Source: Pasteurellaceae bacterium Orientalotternb1
GTDB taxonomy: Bacteria > Pseudomonadota > Gammaproteobacteria > Enterobacterales > Pasteurellaceae
Assembly: GCA_011455275.1 (NCBI GenBank)
Contig: CP015028.1
Span: 1 to 64,000 of the forward strand
Reading direction: 5' to 3'
Length of the DNA stretch: 64,000 nucleotides
The notes under the pieces were generated by a model that saw only the letters and a list, made by a program, of their open reading frames with translations, did not search any database and was not told where the DNA came from. Both the position numbers and the translations under genes were made by a program. Below are positions 28,951 through 38,481 of this stretch, piece by piece. The stretch's first letter is position 1. Each line of letters starts with the position of its first letter.

Positions 28951-29900
28951 GAAATAATTTCTCCTAACTTAAACCATTCCCCCCGTCCGTTGAGAAAGTC
29001 TTGCACGCTCATCGGCTTTTTGCCTTGGGGTTGCAATTCAGTGATATTCAGAACGCCGTCAGCCGTGGCAATTTGAATGCCGTTTTTATCGGCAACAAGT
29101 ACCGTGCCAGCAGGTTTGAGCTGATGGGGTAGCACGTCCGCTTGATAGACTTTCACCCGCTCTTCCACGCCATTGACATCAAGGGTTAAGTAGGCGATCG
29201 GGGCGGGATTGAAGGCTCGAATGTTGCGTTCCAGTTGGCTAGCGGTCAGTTCCCAGTCTAATTTTGCCTCTTCTTTGGTGAGCTTCTCGGCGTAGTTCGC
29301 CCGTTCGTCTTGCTGTTTTTCGGGCACGAACTGACCGCTAACTAAGCCGTTAAGCACTTCTAACAACGCATTGGGGGCAAGGTCGGCAAGTTTGGCATAT
29401 AAACTGGCGGACGTTTCTTTCGGCTCAATCGGGTAGACTACTTTGTGCAACATATCGCCCGTGTCTAAGCCCACGTCCATCTGCATAATGGTGATGCCCG
29501 TTTCGCCATCGCCCGCCCAAATCGCACGCTGGATCGGTGCCGCCCCACGCCAACGGGGCAGTAATGAGCCGTGTACATTCAGGCAACCGTAAGGGAAAGC
29601 ATTCAGCACGGCTTCAGGCAAAATCAAGCCATACGCCACCACCACCATCACATCGGCATTCAACGCCTTTAACTCGGCTTGGGCCTCTTCTTTGCGTAGT
29701 GATTTCGGTTGATAAACGGGAATTTGGTGAGTTTCTGCCAACTGCTTAACGGGGCTGGCTTGTAATTTTTTGCCCCGCCCCGCAGGTTTGTCGGGCTGGG
29801 TATAAACCGCCACCACATTGTGGTCTGAATTCAGTAACGCCTGTAAATGCGTTGCCGCAAAATCAGGTGTACCAGCGAAGATGATATTTAGTTTTTTCAT
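28947..29900 (-). CDS. fmt: methionyl-tRNA formyltransferase Fmt
   Basis: A 317-residue enzyme that formylates initiator Met-tRNA. Visible: [11 protein letters not shown] at the start, the folate/catalytic stretch [17 protein letters not shown] and [11 protein letters not shown]. The C-terminal domain is the tRNA-binding OB fold. Peptide deformylase (def), the usual upstream partner, is not adjacent; instead a divergent MFS gene lies upstream. Confidence 0.96.
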   Translation of the reverse strand: MKKLNIIFAGTPDFAATHLQALLNSDHNVVAVYTQPDKPAGRGKKLQASPVKQLAETHQIPVYQPKSLRKEEAQAELKALNADVMVVVAYGLILPEAVLNAFPYGCLNVHGSLLPRWRGAAPIQRAIWAGDGETGITIMQMDVGLDTGDMLHKVVYPIEPKETSASLYAKLADLAPNALLEVLNGLVSGQFVPEKQQDERANYAEKLTKEEAKLDWELTASQLERNIRAFNPAPIAYLTLDVNGVEERVKVYQADVLPHQLKPAGTVLVADKNGIQIATADGVLNITELQPQGKKPMSVQDFLNGRGEWFKLGEIIS

Positions 29901-29974
29901 TCTGTGATCCTGTGAACATTTTAAGGGCTATTTTACCTTGTTCTGTCCAAAATCGAAAATTAAGAATAGAGGAA

Positions 29975-30004
29975 TTTAACAAATCATTAACAACAGCCTA
30001 TAAT
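29975..30004 (+). promoter_or_regulatory. promoter of the MFS gene
   Basis: TTTAAC (29975-29980) and a perfect TATAAT (29999-30004) with 18-base spacing, 32 bases before the ATG. Confidence 0.55.
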
Positions 30005-30036
30005 TAAGCTGACTAAAAATAAGAAAGGAAAAAATA

Positions 30037-31188
30037 ATGAGAATAATCTTGCTTTTTACCGCATTAGTTTTAGGTAGTTTTAGTGATGAAGCGGTGCAAC
30101 TGATCTTTTTTCTTAAATTAGGTAATGTTGAGAAAATTTATTTAATCTCTCTGCTATTTTTAGGCGGAATGGCTGGTGGAATGTTAGCTAACATTTATTT
30201 TAGCCGTTTATTAAGTCGCATTTCTTTAAAATCAGTATTGATAGGTTCTTTAATTTCTCAAAGTGTATTGATTTTAATCACTTCGCAAATTTCCAATGAA
30301 ATTGGATTTTTAATGATAGCATTTATTTTAGGGATTTTAGGTAGTTTATTATGGTCTGCGGTGATGGTTGCCATACCTTCTTTAAGTAATAACCATAATG
30401 AATTAGAAAAAATCAATAAATATGCCCACACTATTCGTAATATGGGTTTTATGACAGGGCCGGCATTAGGGGGAATATTATTTGATTATTTAGGAATGAA
30501 CAGTGCCGTTTTACTGATTGGCTTATTGACATTCAGTTCTGCATTAGTTTTCCTTTTCGTATTAGAGCAAATCAACTTTGAAAAGGTGGAAGCGGAAAGT
30601 TCAGCTTATCTTAATGGTATTAGTGCTATTCGTTATTTATTCCAAGATAATGTAATTAAAAAAGCTCTTTCACCGATTATCTTTACGGTGATATTCACTT
30701 CTGCCACATCAGCGATTTTAGTCGTTTATTTAACAAATGTCGTTAATTTAACTGGTGAACAATATGGGGTTTATTCATCTTTATTTAGTTTATCTTTAGC
30801 ATTAAGTCCCATCTTATTGACGAATTTATTTCGTCAGTTAGGTGAAGCCTCAGGGGCAGCATTTTGTGCGACATTGATCGGATTAGGGCAGTTGATCACG
30901 GGGCTTAATCATCATTACTTTATTTTATTATTTGCAGGTATTTTAATTGGCAGTGCTAACGGTATTCACAATACGTTATTATCCGCCTTTATGTTAAAAC
31001 AAATTGCCCCTGAAAACCGAAAAAATTATCTGCCCGCTTATGGTTTATTATTACAAAGTTGTGCCGCAACGGGATTTATTATTTCTTTGTTTATTACCGC
31101 TTCTGTAATGCAATCTAGTCTGATGATTTTCGGTATGCTTTCGATGCTTTTTGGCTTATTTGGGGTCTGGCTAAATCGGAAAGGATAA
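30037..31188 (+). CDS. MFS transporter
   Basis: A 383-residue protein with about eleven to twelve hydrophobic helices and an MFS arrangement of two six-helix halves; the GILGSLLWSAVMVAIPSL and GPALGGILFDYLG stretches resemble motif A/C regions of drug or siderophore exporters. AAAGGA precedes the ATG. Codon use is markedly AT-rich (TTA leucine dominates) and no uptake sequence occurs in it, unlike nearly every neighbour, so it may be a recent acquisition. Substrate unknown. Confidence 0.82.
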   Translation: MRIILLFTALVLGSFSDEAVQLIFFLKLGNVEKIYLISLLFLGGMAGGMLANIYFSRLLSRISLKSVLIGSLISQSVLILITSQISNEIGFLMIAFILGILGSLLWSAVMVAIPSLSNNHNELEKINKYAHTIRNMGFMTGPALGGILFDYLGMNSAVLLIGLLTFSSALVFLFVLEQINFEKVEAESSAYLNGISAIRYLFQDNVIKKALSPIIFTVIFTSATSAILVVYLTNVVNLTGEQYGVYSSLFSLSLALSPILLTNLFRQLGEASGAAFCATLIGLGQLITGLNHHYFILLFAGILIGSANGIHNTLLSAFMLKQIAPENRKNYLPAYGLLLQSCAATGFIISLFITASVMQSSLMIFGMLSMLFGLFGVWLNRKG

Positions 31189-31217
31189 AAAAACGCCATT
31201 TAAAATGACGTTTTTAT
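31187..31217. terminator. bidirectional terminator between MFS gene and uspA
   Basis: AAACGCCATTT (31191-31201) and AAATGACGTTT (31203-31213) pair with one mismatch, with A-runs upstream and a T-run downstream, serving both convergent genes. Confidence 0.75.
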
Positions 31218-31226
31218 TTCTATACA

Positions 31227-31652
31227 TTATCGTAAAATCAAAATCGGTTTGTTGCTGTAACGGGCGACTTTCACTGTGTTTGAACTCAAGCCTTTCGCAT
31301 TTGGTTTACTGCTGGCGAGCATCACAATGAGATCCACCGATTTCTCTTCGGCGATGCGGTTGATTTCTTCGTAAATTGTGCCATGAGCCACAATATGCTG
31401 TACTTTGGAACCCGCAGGAAAATGGGCTTGGGTGAAATCGTGCAACGCTTTATTGGCTTCAGCGATCACGGATTTATCGAAATTCTTGGGTAAAAATGAG
31501 GCGATAAAACTGTCGTCAATCGGCTCAATAATGGTGACCACCCGATAGATCGCATCGGGATTGTGGGCGGTGATATTCAGTGCCGTTTCTACCACAAATT
31601 TGGCACTGTTGAGATCGTTCAGATCAATGGCAATGAGTAGTTTGTTGTACAT
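31227..31652 (-). CDS. uspA: universal stress protein, UspA family
   Basis: A 141-residue single Usp domain: MYNKLLIAIDLND at the start, a central helical region, and the C-terminal DLIVMLASSKPNAKGLSSNT loop where the ATP-binding GxxG-x9-G(S/T) of some Usp proteins would lie (poorly conserved here, suggesting the non-ATP class). It follows the TRAP transporter genes on the same strand, a placement known for the TeaD Usp that modulates the TeaABC transporter of Halomonas, so a link to transport is possible. Confidence 0.82.
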   Translation of the reverse strand: MYNKLLIAIDLNDLNSAKFVVETALNITAHNPDAIYRVVTIIEPIDDSFIASFLPKNFDKSVIAEANKALHDFTQAHFPAGSKVQHIVAHGTIYEEINRIAEEKSVDLIVMLASSKPNAKGLSSNTVKVARYSNKPILILR

Positions 31653-31670
31653 TTGGATTTTCCTTTGTTA

Positions 31671-31706
31671 ATTCTGCCCCCGCAAGCGGGGGCAGATTTT
31701 TTTTTT
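31671..31706. repeat. solo hairpin of the GC-rich intergenic repeat, with T10 tract
   Basis: TCTGCCCCCGC (31673-31683) and GCGGGGGCAGA (31686-31696) form a perfect 11-bp stem with a two-base loop, then T10. It shares its arm with the ends of the 148-bp element at 40036-40183. It lies between the TRAP permease and uspA, and on the + strand resembles a strong terminator although both genes are on the - strand. Confidence 0.7.
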
Positions 31707-34352
31707 AGGCTTCTTCCTCAGATTTTTTCCGTCTGCGTTGATTCCACGCTACGCCAAAAATCAGCAATAACGCAGGGAAGAACATCAGCTCTTTCGGTAG
31801 CGAGTCTTGCGGGAGGGCGACTTCGAGAAGCGTTTGATCCCAGTTCAGCCCTGCTTTTGCGGCAGGTGAGTCGATTTCCACATTGTCGATCAAAATCTTC
31901 GGCGATGAGTTACCGTCAAATTCGATTTTCTCGCCAGTGTCAAGCAAGGTCAAACCAAGGGCTTTCACACGCTCTTCGCCCGTTTTTCCTTCAGGCACGA
32001 GCATTTGCGAGTAGAATTCGATAGGCTTGCCGTATGGGTTTAGCCCAGCCACTTTTAAGGTGAGCGTTTGCCCAACGGTAGCTTTTTCGAGTTCTTGTTG
32101 CAACTGAACAGGTTCAATGTGACGTGCTGTTGGCGAAATATGTTCCATAAAGAAACCTGGACGGAACAAAGTAAACGCAGCCAACAATAACGCCACGGTT
32201 TCCCACCCTTTATTACGGGTGAAGAAGTAGTTCATTGTGGCGGCAGTGAAAACCAAAATACCGATGGTAGCGGAGAAGAAGACCAAAATGCCTTTCGCCC
32301 AGCCAACATCAATCAACAATAAATCGGTGTTGAAGATGAACAAGAACGGCAGCACGGCGGTTCGCAAGCTGTAATAGAAGGCTTGCACCCCTGTTTTGAT
32401 CGGGCTGCCACCTGAAATCGCTGCCGCAGCAAAAGACGCCAAACCAACGGGCGGGGTTACGTCTGCCATAATGCCGAAGTAGAACACAAAAAGATGAACG
32501 GCGATTAGCGGTACGATCAGTCCGTTTTGTTTCCCGATTTCGACAATCACCAACGCCATCAACGAAGAGACGACGATGTAGTTGGCGGTGGTCGGCAAGC
32601 CCATTCCGAGAATTAAGCTGAAAATCGCCACTAAAATCAGCATTAACAGAATGTTGCCCATTGAGAGCATTTCGATAATGCCAGAAAGCTGCACGCCAAA
32701 ACCAGTCAGTGCAACCACACCAACGATAATCCCCGCTGTTGCGGTGGCGATGCCAATACCGATCATATTGCGAGCCCCAGCTTCCAAGCCGTCCACTAAT
32801 TCTTGTACGCCTTGTTTGGCAAGAGTGAGTTTATTGGTCTTTTCGTGGCGGAAGAAAGCCAGTAGCGGACGTTGGGTAATCAAAATCACCGCCAACGCTA
32901 TTGTGCCCCAGAAAGCGGAAAGTCCCGGGGACATCCGTTCGATCATCAAACACCACATCAACACCACCACAGGCAGTAAGTAGTGCAAGCCTGCGTTTAC
33001 TGTAGGTTTAGCGGACGGTAATTTGACGATTTTTGCATTTGGATCGTCAGGCTCTAAATCAGGGAAGCTCGCTACACGACGAATTAGACCTAAGTAAACG
33101 GCGGTTAAGAGTACGCATACGATTGGGAAAGCGTAATCAGGGGCAACATTTTTAATCCAACCCAGCCCGAAATCCATTGCAAAATAGACGATGCAGATCA
33201 CCAAGAAACTGGCTAAAGCACGAATTAACGTAACATAAATCGGATTAGGCGGATCGGTGCGTGGTAAGCCTTTTAAGCCCAGTTTTTGAGCTTCAAGGTG
33301 AACAATGTAGACCAACGCAATGTACGAAATAAACGCAGGCAAGAAGGCGTGGGTGATCAACTGGCTATACGGCATATTGACGTATTCGATCATCAAGAAC
33401 GCCGCAGCTCCCATTACTGGTGGCATAATCTGCCCATTGACGGACGATGCCACTTCCACCGCCCCTGCTTTTTCCGCATTCAAGCCAACCCGTTTCATCA
33501 TTGGAATGGTGAACGTGCCTGTGGTTACTACGTTTGCAATCGAAGAACCCGATACCAAGCCCGTTAATGCCGATGACACCACCGCCGCTTTACCTGGCCC
33601 ACCGCTGAAATGCCCTAAATAGGCGAAAGCAGTTTTGATGAAGTAGTTGCCTGCCCCAGCTTTGTCAAGTAATGCCCCGAAGAGAACGAACAAGAACACA
33701 TATTTGGTCGAAACCCCTAACGCCACGCCAAACACGCCTTCGGTGGTGATCCACTGTTGGTTAATGATTTGCGAGAGCGAGCCTGAACGGTGGCTAATGA
33801 TCCACTCTGTCGGCAAAAACTGCCCGAAATAGTTATACAGCAAGAACACGCCTGCGATGATCACCAACGGCAAACCAAGGCTACGGCGACAGGCTTCGAG
33901 CAATAACAGCACCCCCAAACAGCCCGCGATAATATCCTGCGTATTTGGGGCACCGAAACGGGTGACTAATCCTTCATAAAAGAACAGATAATACGCCCCT
34001 AAAAACGCCCCGAGGGTGGCAAAAAGCCAGTCTTGATAAGGCACTCGATGTTTTGGCGAGGTGGCAAAAGCAGGGAAAGAGAGATAGGCAAGGAACAAAG
34101 CGAACGCCAAATGCACCGAGCGGGCTTTGGTGTCGTCAATCACCACATTCAGATCCCAACCGATGTTGCGGATCACTTCCTGCAACCAAAATGGAAATGG
34201 TGAAGTGTAATAGAGTTGGAAAAGCGACCACAAAATGGCAGTGGCGATGATGATTTTCTTCGTCCACCCATTTGGATTACGCCCCCCGAATCGTTCGAGG
34301 CGACCATATCTTGCAGATCGTCAAGAGTAGTTGTTTTTTCTTGTATGGACAT
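31705..34352 (-). CDS. TRAP transporter fused 4TM/12TM permease, frameshifted near the 5' end
   Basis: Fused small and large TRAP permease (DctQM-type) of the TAXI branch, about 882 residues if intact, with many hydrophobic helices, the GLVSGSSIANVVTTGTFT and MGLPTTANYIV signatures of the M subunit, and a C-terminal domain of the DUF3394 kind. The natural start is ATG at 34352 (MSIQEKTTTLDDLQ, AGGA upstream), but that frame leaves the main frame at a run of six C on the + strand (34282-34287, G6 in the gene). Seven G would read SGGRNPNGWTKK and join smoothly to the 842-residue downstream frame. Either a real off-phase or -1 mutation, or a homopolymer sequencing error. It imports an unknown organic substrate with the TAXI protein. 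Confidence 0.85.
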
Positions 34353-34374
34353 AGGAATTCCTAAAAATGCGAAA

Positions 34375-34422
34375 ACAAGCGGTCGGATCAGTGCAAGATC
34401 TTGCACTCAAGTTACCGCTTGT
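34375..34422. other. nested palindrome between TRAP binding-protein and permease genes
   Basis: Opposed uptake cores ACAAGCGGT (34375-34383) and ACCGCTTGT (34414-34422) flank a perfect 16-bp palindrome GTGCAAGATCTTGCAC (34391-34406). In the transcript it could fold into a long hairpin upstream of the permease gene, reducing its expression relative to the abundant binding protein. Confidence 0.55.
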
Positions 34423-34461
34423 TGAAACCGAAAAGGCAGATTTGCCGAAATGAAAATGGAT

Positions 34462-34499
34462 TCTGCCCTAGATAATCCATCAGAACTGCGTAGGGCAGA
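34462..34499. repeat. degenerate copy of the CTGCCC inverted repeat
   Basis: TCTGCCCTA (34462-34470) and TAGGGCAGA (34491-34499) form 9-bp arms around 20 bases, just after the TAXI gene. The arms resemble the TTCTGCCCCCG ends of the element at 40036-40183. Confidence 0.5.
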
Positions 34500-34519
34500 G
34501 ATTTACGCCAAATGCGTGC

Positions 34520-35482
34520 TTATTTCAACCAACCTTTCTCTTTGTAATAACGCACCGCACCTTCGTGAAGTGGGGCAGATAGGGCGTTTTTGATCATCTC
34601 TTCTTCTTTGAGATTTTCAAAGGCTGGGTGTAAACGTTTAAAACGGGCGAAGTTATCGAAGACGGCTTTCACCACCGCATACACTTTGTCGTTATCCACG
34701 TCCGCAGACGTTACAAGGGTGGCATAAACGCCGAAACTGTCTACTGGGTTGTCAGTGCCTTTGTATAAGCCACCTGGGATAGTCGCTTTGGCGTAATAGG
34801 CGTGGTCTGCTACTAATTTATCAACGGCTTCACCCGTAACTGGCACTAAGTGAGCATCACAAGAGGCTGCCGCTTCTTTTAACGCACCATTTGGGTGTCC
34901 CACATTGTAAGTAATCGCATCTAAGTTGTTGTCGCACATCACCGATGCCATTTCTGACGGTTTTAATTCTGAAGCGACTTTAAACTCTTTATCTGTCCAA
35001 CCTTTGGCGTTCAAAATCACATTCATTGTGGCACGAGTGCCTGAACCTGGGTCGCCCACGTTCACCCGTTTGCCTTTCAAATCATCGAACGATTTAATGC
35101 CCGAATCATCACGAGCCATTACGGTAAAGGGTTCTGGGTGGATAGAGAAAATCGCACGAAGTTTGTCGTTTTTCTTGCCTTCAAAAGAGCTTGAACCGTT
35201 GTAAGCGTGGAATTGCCAGTCGGATTGAGCAATCCCCATATCCATTTGTTTATCCGCGATTGAGTTTAGGTTCGCTACCGAGCCACCTGTTGATGGGGCG
35301 TTACATTTCACTTGCGTTTTGGCTGTATCACGATTTACCAATTGGCAGATGGATTGACCCACCACATAGTAAACGCCTGTTTGACCGCCTGTTCCGATGG
35401 TGATGAATTTCTCTTCCGCTTGTGCCGACATTGCGGTAGTGGCAAGGGTGGCTAATAACGAAAGTTTTAAGAATTTTTTCAT
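34520..35482 (-). CDS. TAXI family TRAP transporter substrate-binding protein
   Basis: A 320-residue periplasmic protein with signal peptide (cleavage after SAQA, residue 22). The EKFITIGTGGQTGVYYVVGQ start, PSTGGSVANLNSI and KGKRVNVGDPGSGTRATMN are typical TAXI signatures. Captures an organic anion and delivers it to the fused permease encoded downstream. The spacer to that gene contains a strong dyad. A CRP-like site upstream suggests catabolite control. The substrate cannot be named from sequence. Confidence 0.9.
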   Translation of the reverse strand: MKKFLKLSLLATLATTAMSAQAEEKFITIGTGGQTGVYYVVGQSICQLVNRDTAKTQVKCNAPSTGGSVANLNSIADKQMDMGIAQSDWQFHAYNGSSSFEGKKNDKLRAIFSIHPEPFTVMARDDSGIKSFDDLKGKRVNVGDPGSGTRATMNVILNAKGWTDKEFKVASELKPSEMASVMCDNNLDAITYNVGHPNGALKEAAASCDAHLVPVTGEAVDKLVADHAYYAKATIPGGLYKGTDNPVDSFGVYATLVTSADVDNDKVYAVVKAVFDNFARFKRLHPAFENLKEEEMIKNALSAPLHEGAVRYYKEKGWLK

Positions 35483-35576
35483 TGAATGGTCCTCTTATTC
35501 AGGAAAGGATTGTTGTGTTTAAAAAACGGGATAGATATACTCGACTTTCCCTGTTTAAGCAAATGATTTCTGTGAG

Positions 35577-35598
35577 AAAAGCGATAAAGATCACAAAA
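35577..35598 (-). promoter_or_regulatory. CRP-like site in the TAXI/yigZ divergent region
   Basis: On the - strand TTTTGTGATCTTTATCGCTTTT matches 15 of 22 CRP consensus positions with a perfect TGTGATCT half. Its centre is about 61 bases from the start predicted by the TATATC/TATCTA -10 region at 35531-35539, the class I distance. Confidence 0.55.
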
Positions 35599-35627
35599 TT
35601 TTCACAATTTTTTCACTAAAATATAAA

Positions 35628-36233
35628 ATGCAGTTTTTTATTCCCCACAGCGAAGTGATTTTTGAAGAAGAGATCAAAAAGAGCCGTTTTATTACTTATT
35701 TACGCCATACACAAGGAATTGATCAAGCCAAAGCCTTTTGGGCCGAAATGAAGGCTCAACACCCAAACGCTCGCCACCATTGTTGGGCGTGTGTCGCAGG
35801 CTCACCGAATAATTCACAACAGTACGGCTTTTCCGATGATGGCGAACCTTCAGGCACGGCAGGCAAGCCGATGTTAAACACCTTACTCGGTAGCGGTTTG
35901 GGCGAAATTAGTGCAGTGGTGGTGCGTTATTACGGCGGGATTTTGCTCGGTACAGGCGGGTTAGTTAAAGCCTATGGCAATGGCGTGCAACAAGCCCTGA
36001 TGCAGCTCGACACCATTCGCAAAGTATTGCGAGAAAGTTACCGCTTGCAGTGCGATTACGACCAATTCCACAGCATTCAGAATTTGATCGAGCAACGAGA
36101 TATTGAGTTAATTGATCAGCAATTCGGGGAGAGAATCGAATTAACTCTTGGCATCAACCCGAATCAACTACTTGAAACTCAACAGGAAATCACCCAACGC
36201 TTTGCGGGTCAGTTGAGCTTACAAGCGGTCTGA
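35628..36233 (+). CDS. yigZ: YigZ/IMPACT family protein
   Basis: A 201-residue protein of the UPF0029/IMPACT family: [12 protein letters not shown] start and the signature [20 protein letters not shown] plus [20 protein letters not shown]. The fold (ribosomal protein S5 domain 2-like plus an EF-G V-like C-terminal domain) suggests nucleic acid or ribosome interaction; the function is not established. Its 3' end overlaps yidD on the other strand by 15 bases. Confidence 0.9.
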   Translation: MQFFIPHSEVIFEEEIKKSRFITYLRHTQGIDQAKAFWAEMKAQHPNARHHCWACVAGSPNNSQQYGFSDDGEPSGTAGKPMLNTLLGSGLGEISAVVVRYYGGILLGTGGLVKAYGNGVQQALMQLDTIRKVLRESYRLQCDYDQFHSIQNLIEQRDIELIDQQFGERIELTLGINPNQLLETQQEITQRFAGQLSLQAV

Positions 36234-36530
36234 TTTTGACGATTTTTTGCAACAGCCACACTCCGATTTTGGTGGGACGGGATCTTCCCCGCCTTCGCTC
36301 AACGGATGACAACGGGCGATCCGTTTTAATGCAAGCCAACCGCCTTTCAGACCGCCGTGAATACGAATCGCATCAAGGGCATATTGGGAGCAGGTTGGAT
36401 AAAAACGGCAGCGGGGGGCAAGCAAAGGGCTTATCGCATAGCGATAAAAATGAACAATACCAAGCAACAAATAAGCGATTAGGCTGGGTCTTTGCGAGCT
36501 TGTTGGGCGAGGCGAATGTGGCGTTGCCAT
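36219..36530 (-). CDS. yidD: membrane protein insertion efficiency factor YidD
   Basis: A 103-residue protein with an amphipathic N-terminal helix ([18 protein letters not shown]) and the family core [31 protein letters not shown] and DPVPPK. It assists YidC-dependent insertion. The first 52 bases overlap rnpA, a frequent arrangement. The tail [13 protein letters not shown] and the 19-residue N-terminal extension make it longer than usual. yidC, normally next, is absent; yigZ lies convergently instead. Confidence 0.9.
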   Translation of the reverse strand: MATPHSPRPTSSQRPSLIAYLLLGIVHFYRYAISPLLAPRCRFYPTCSQYALDAIRIHGGLKGGWLALKRIARCHPLSEGGEDPVPPKSECGCCKKSSKSDRL

Positions 36531-36853
36531 AGTTTTTCGAGTGTTTCAAACAGTTCCGCATTACTCAATTTGCCAATCCCACCTTTTGCGACAAACACAA
36601 AATCATAATTCGGCAAGTCGTGTTGTTTCAGACGAAAGCTCTCCCGCACAATGCGTTTGATACGATTGCGATCGTGAGCACGTTTAAGATGTTTTTTGGC
36701 AACCGTTAAACCCAAGCGGGCATTTTCGGCGTGATTTTGGCGAGCGAGTAGCGTGAGTTGCGGTGTGCTAGCCCGATTTGGCTGTTCAAAGACCGCTTTA
36801 AATTGAACGGGAGCTAACAGACGTAGCTCCCGAGAAAAAGTTAGCTTATTCAC
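36479..36853 (-). CDS. rnpA: ribonuclease P protein component RnpA
   Basis: A 124-residue basic protein: [19 protein letters not shown] at the start, the RNR signature [18 protein letters not shown], and [13 protein letters not shown]. It binds the RNase P RNA and assists pre-tRNA 5' processing. I place the start at GTG 36853 by comparison with relatives ([10 protein letters not shown]); a frame extending to 36913 would overlap rpmH. No strong binding site is visible, so coupling to rpmH (28 bases upstream) is likely. Confidence 0.92.
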   Translation of the reverse strand: MNKLTFSRELRLLAPVQFKAVFEQPNRASTPQLTLLARQNHAENARLGLTVAKKHLKRAHDRNRIKRIVRESFRLKQHDLPNYDFVFVAKGGIGKLSNAELFETLEKLWQRHIRLAQQARKDPA

Positions 36854-36881
36854 ACTGGGTGTTTCGGCTTGCTTATTGCAA

Positions 36882-37016
36882 TTATGCAGATAAGCTTTTA
36901 CGACCTTTAGCACGACGACGTGCTAATACTTGACGACCGTTTTTAGTTGCCATACGAGCACGGAAACCGTGAGTACGAGCACGTTTTAATACTGATGGTT
37001 GAAATGTACGTTTCAT
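36882..37016 (-). CDS. rpmH: 50S ribosomal protein L34
   Basis: A 44-residue, highly basic protein, [20 protein letters not shown] at the start and ending GRKSLSA. It is a core large-subunit protein and first gene of rpmH-rnpA-yidD. The usual neighbour dnaA/oriC is not upstream; nhaA is divergent instead. Confidence 0.97.
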   Translation of the reverse strand: MKRTFQPSVLKRARTHGFRARMATKNGRQVLARRRAKGRKSLSA

Positions 37017-37079
37017 TGTTTCTACCTAAAAATTTAAAATTGGCAAATACCAAATAAGGAACATAAAAATAGAGTGCGG

Positions 37080-37108
37080 ATTCTACCGATAAAGAATCAA
37101 AAGATCAA
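37080..37108 (-). promoter_or_regulatory. rpmH operon promoter
   Basis: On the - strand TTGATC (37108-37103) and TAGAAT (37085-37080) are 17 bases apart. A 10-bp inverted repeat (AGATCAAGGT at 37102-37111, ACCTTGATCT at 37142-37151) spans the -35 and lies between the divergent rpmH and nhaA promoters. Confidence 0.6.
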
Positions 37109-37177
37109 GGTAAATACAGAAAATTTGTGTTGGATACCACAACCTTGATCTAAAGAGATTTCTTTCTCGCAAGAATT

Positions 37178-37186
37178 TGCTACTAT
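37178..37186 (+). promoter_or_regulatory. nhaA promoter, extended -10
   Basis: TGC-TACTAT (extended -10) 28 bases before the nhaA ATG; no good -35 box is seen. Confidence 0.4.
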
Positions 37187-37214
37187 TGTATGGAAATTTA
37201 TCTAAGGAGTAGAA

Positions 37215-38396
37215 ATGTTCAATAAAATCAACAATTTTTTTAAACTGGAAGCTGCAAGTGGCATATTATTGCTGCTTTTTGCCACCATTGCCATCATTTG
37301 GGCAAATACCCCTTTTCGCGACTATTATTTCGATTTTCTTGAGCTCCCTGTCAGCATACAAGTCGGACTATTTAGCATTCATAAACCCTTGATAATGTGG
37401 GTAAACGATGGCTTTATGGCTGTCTTTTTTGTGCTTGTCGGTCTAGAAGTCAAACGCGAACTGCTCGTTGGAGCATTGTCCAGCTACCAACGTGCTATTT
37501 TCCCTGCTATCGGTGCAATCGGCGGTATGGTGGTTCCCGCACTGATTTATTGGGCAATCAATGCCGACATTCCTGAACATCACGCAGGTTGGGCAATCCC
37601 GATGGCAACGGACATTGCCTTTGCGTTAGGTATTCTTGCCCTACTCGGTAAACGTGTGCCTTTTGCTTTAAAGATTTTCCTTCTGGCACTCGCGATTATT
37701 GACGACTTAGGTGCGATTGTGGTGATTGCCATTTTCTTCTCAAGTGATCTTAGTACTACCGCACTGCTGTCGGCAGCGATCGCCATTACCATACTGATTG
37801 TCCTCAATCGAATGAAAGTTATTGCACCTTGTGCTTATATCATTGTGGGCCTGATTTTATGGGCTTCCGTACTGAAATCAGGCGTACATGCGACCCTTGC
37901 AGGAGTAATTATCGGCTTCTGTGTCCCGCTGAAAGGTAAAAATGGTGAAGAACCATTACATGATTTTGAACATATGCTTGCTCCGTGGTGCTCTTTCATT
38001 ATTTTACCGCTTTTCGCATTCTGTAACGCAGGTGTTACTTTGTCGGGTATGGGGTTAAGCAGTTTCACCTCTCCACTCACCTTAGGTGTCGCATTTGGTT
38101 TGGTGATAGGAAAAACTCTCGGGGTCTTTAGTTTCAGCTACTTCGCCGTGAAACTGGGCATTGCAAAACTCTCCGAAGGTATCAATTTCAAGCAGATTTT
38201 TGCGATTTCCGTCTTATGTGGAATCGGTTTCACCATGTCAATGTTCTTAGCTGGCCTTGCTTTCGGTGGGGAAGAAACTGACGGTAAATTTATGTCTCTC
38301 GCTCGTCTTGGTATCTTAATGGGTTCCTTTATTTCGGCGATTGCGGGCTACTTCTTACTCAAAGCTTGCACCAAACCTGTGCTCAAAGAAGCCTAA
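37215..38396 (+). CDS. nhaA: Na+/H+ antiporter NhaA
   Basis: A 393-residue membrane protein with about twelve helices. The ion-binding aspartate pair is in [18 protein letters not shown]; other signatures are [21 protein letters not shown] and [14 protein letters not shown]. It exports sodium in exchange for two protons, supporting pH and salt homeostasis. AAGGAG precedes the ATG; it ends at a bidirectional terminator. Confidence 0.96.
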   Translation: MFNKINNFFKLEAASGILLLLFATIAIIWANTPFRDYYFDFLELPVSIQVGLFSIHKPLIMWVNDGFMAVFFVLVGLEVKRELLVGALSSYQRAIFPAIGAIGGMVVPALIYWAINADIPEHHAGWAIPMATDIAFALGILALLGKRVPFALKIFLLALAIIDDLGAIVVIAIFFSSDLSTTALLSAAIAITILIVLNRMKVIAPCAYIIVGLILWASVLKSGVHATLAGVIIGFCVPLKGKNGEEPLHDFEHMLAPWCSFIILPLFAFCNAGVTLSGMGLSSFTSPLTLGVAFGLVIGKTLGVFSFSYFAVKLGIAKLSEGINFKQIFAISVLCGIGFTMSMFLAGLAFGGEETDGKFMSLARLGILMGSFISAIAGYFLLKACTKPVLKEA

Positions 38397-38431
38397 CAAG
38401 CGGTCAGTTCCGCACAATTTTTTGCAAATCA

Positions 38432-38464
38432 AAACCCCATACGGCGATATGCGGTATGGGGTTT
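38432..38464. terminator. terminator between nhaA and ddc
   Basis: AAACCCCATAC (38432-38442) and GTATGGGGTTT (38454-38464) form a perfect 11-bp stem; A-rich and T-rich flanks let it serve both convergent genes. Confidence 0.8.
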
Positions 38465-38481
38465 CTCATTTCAGCTAGGAC

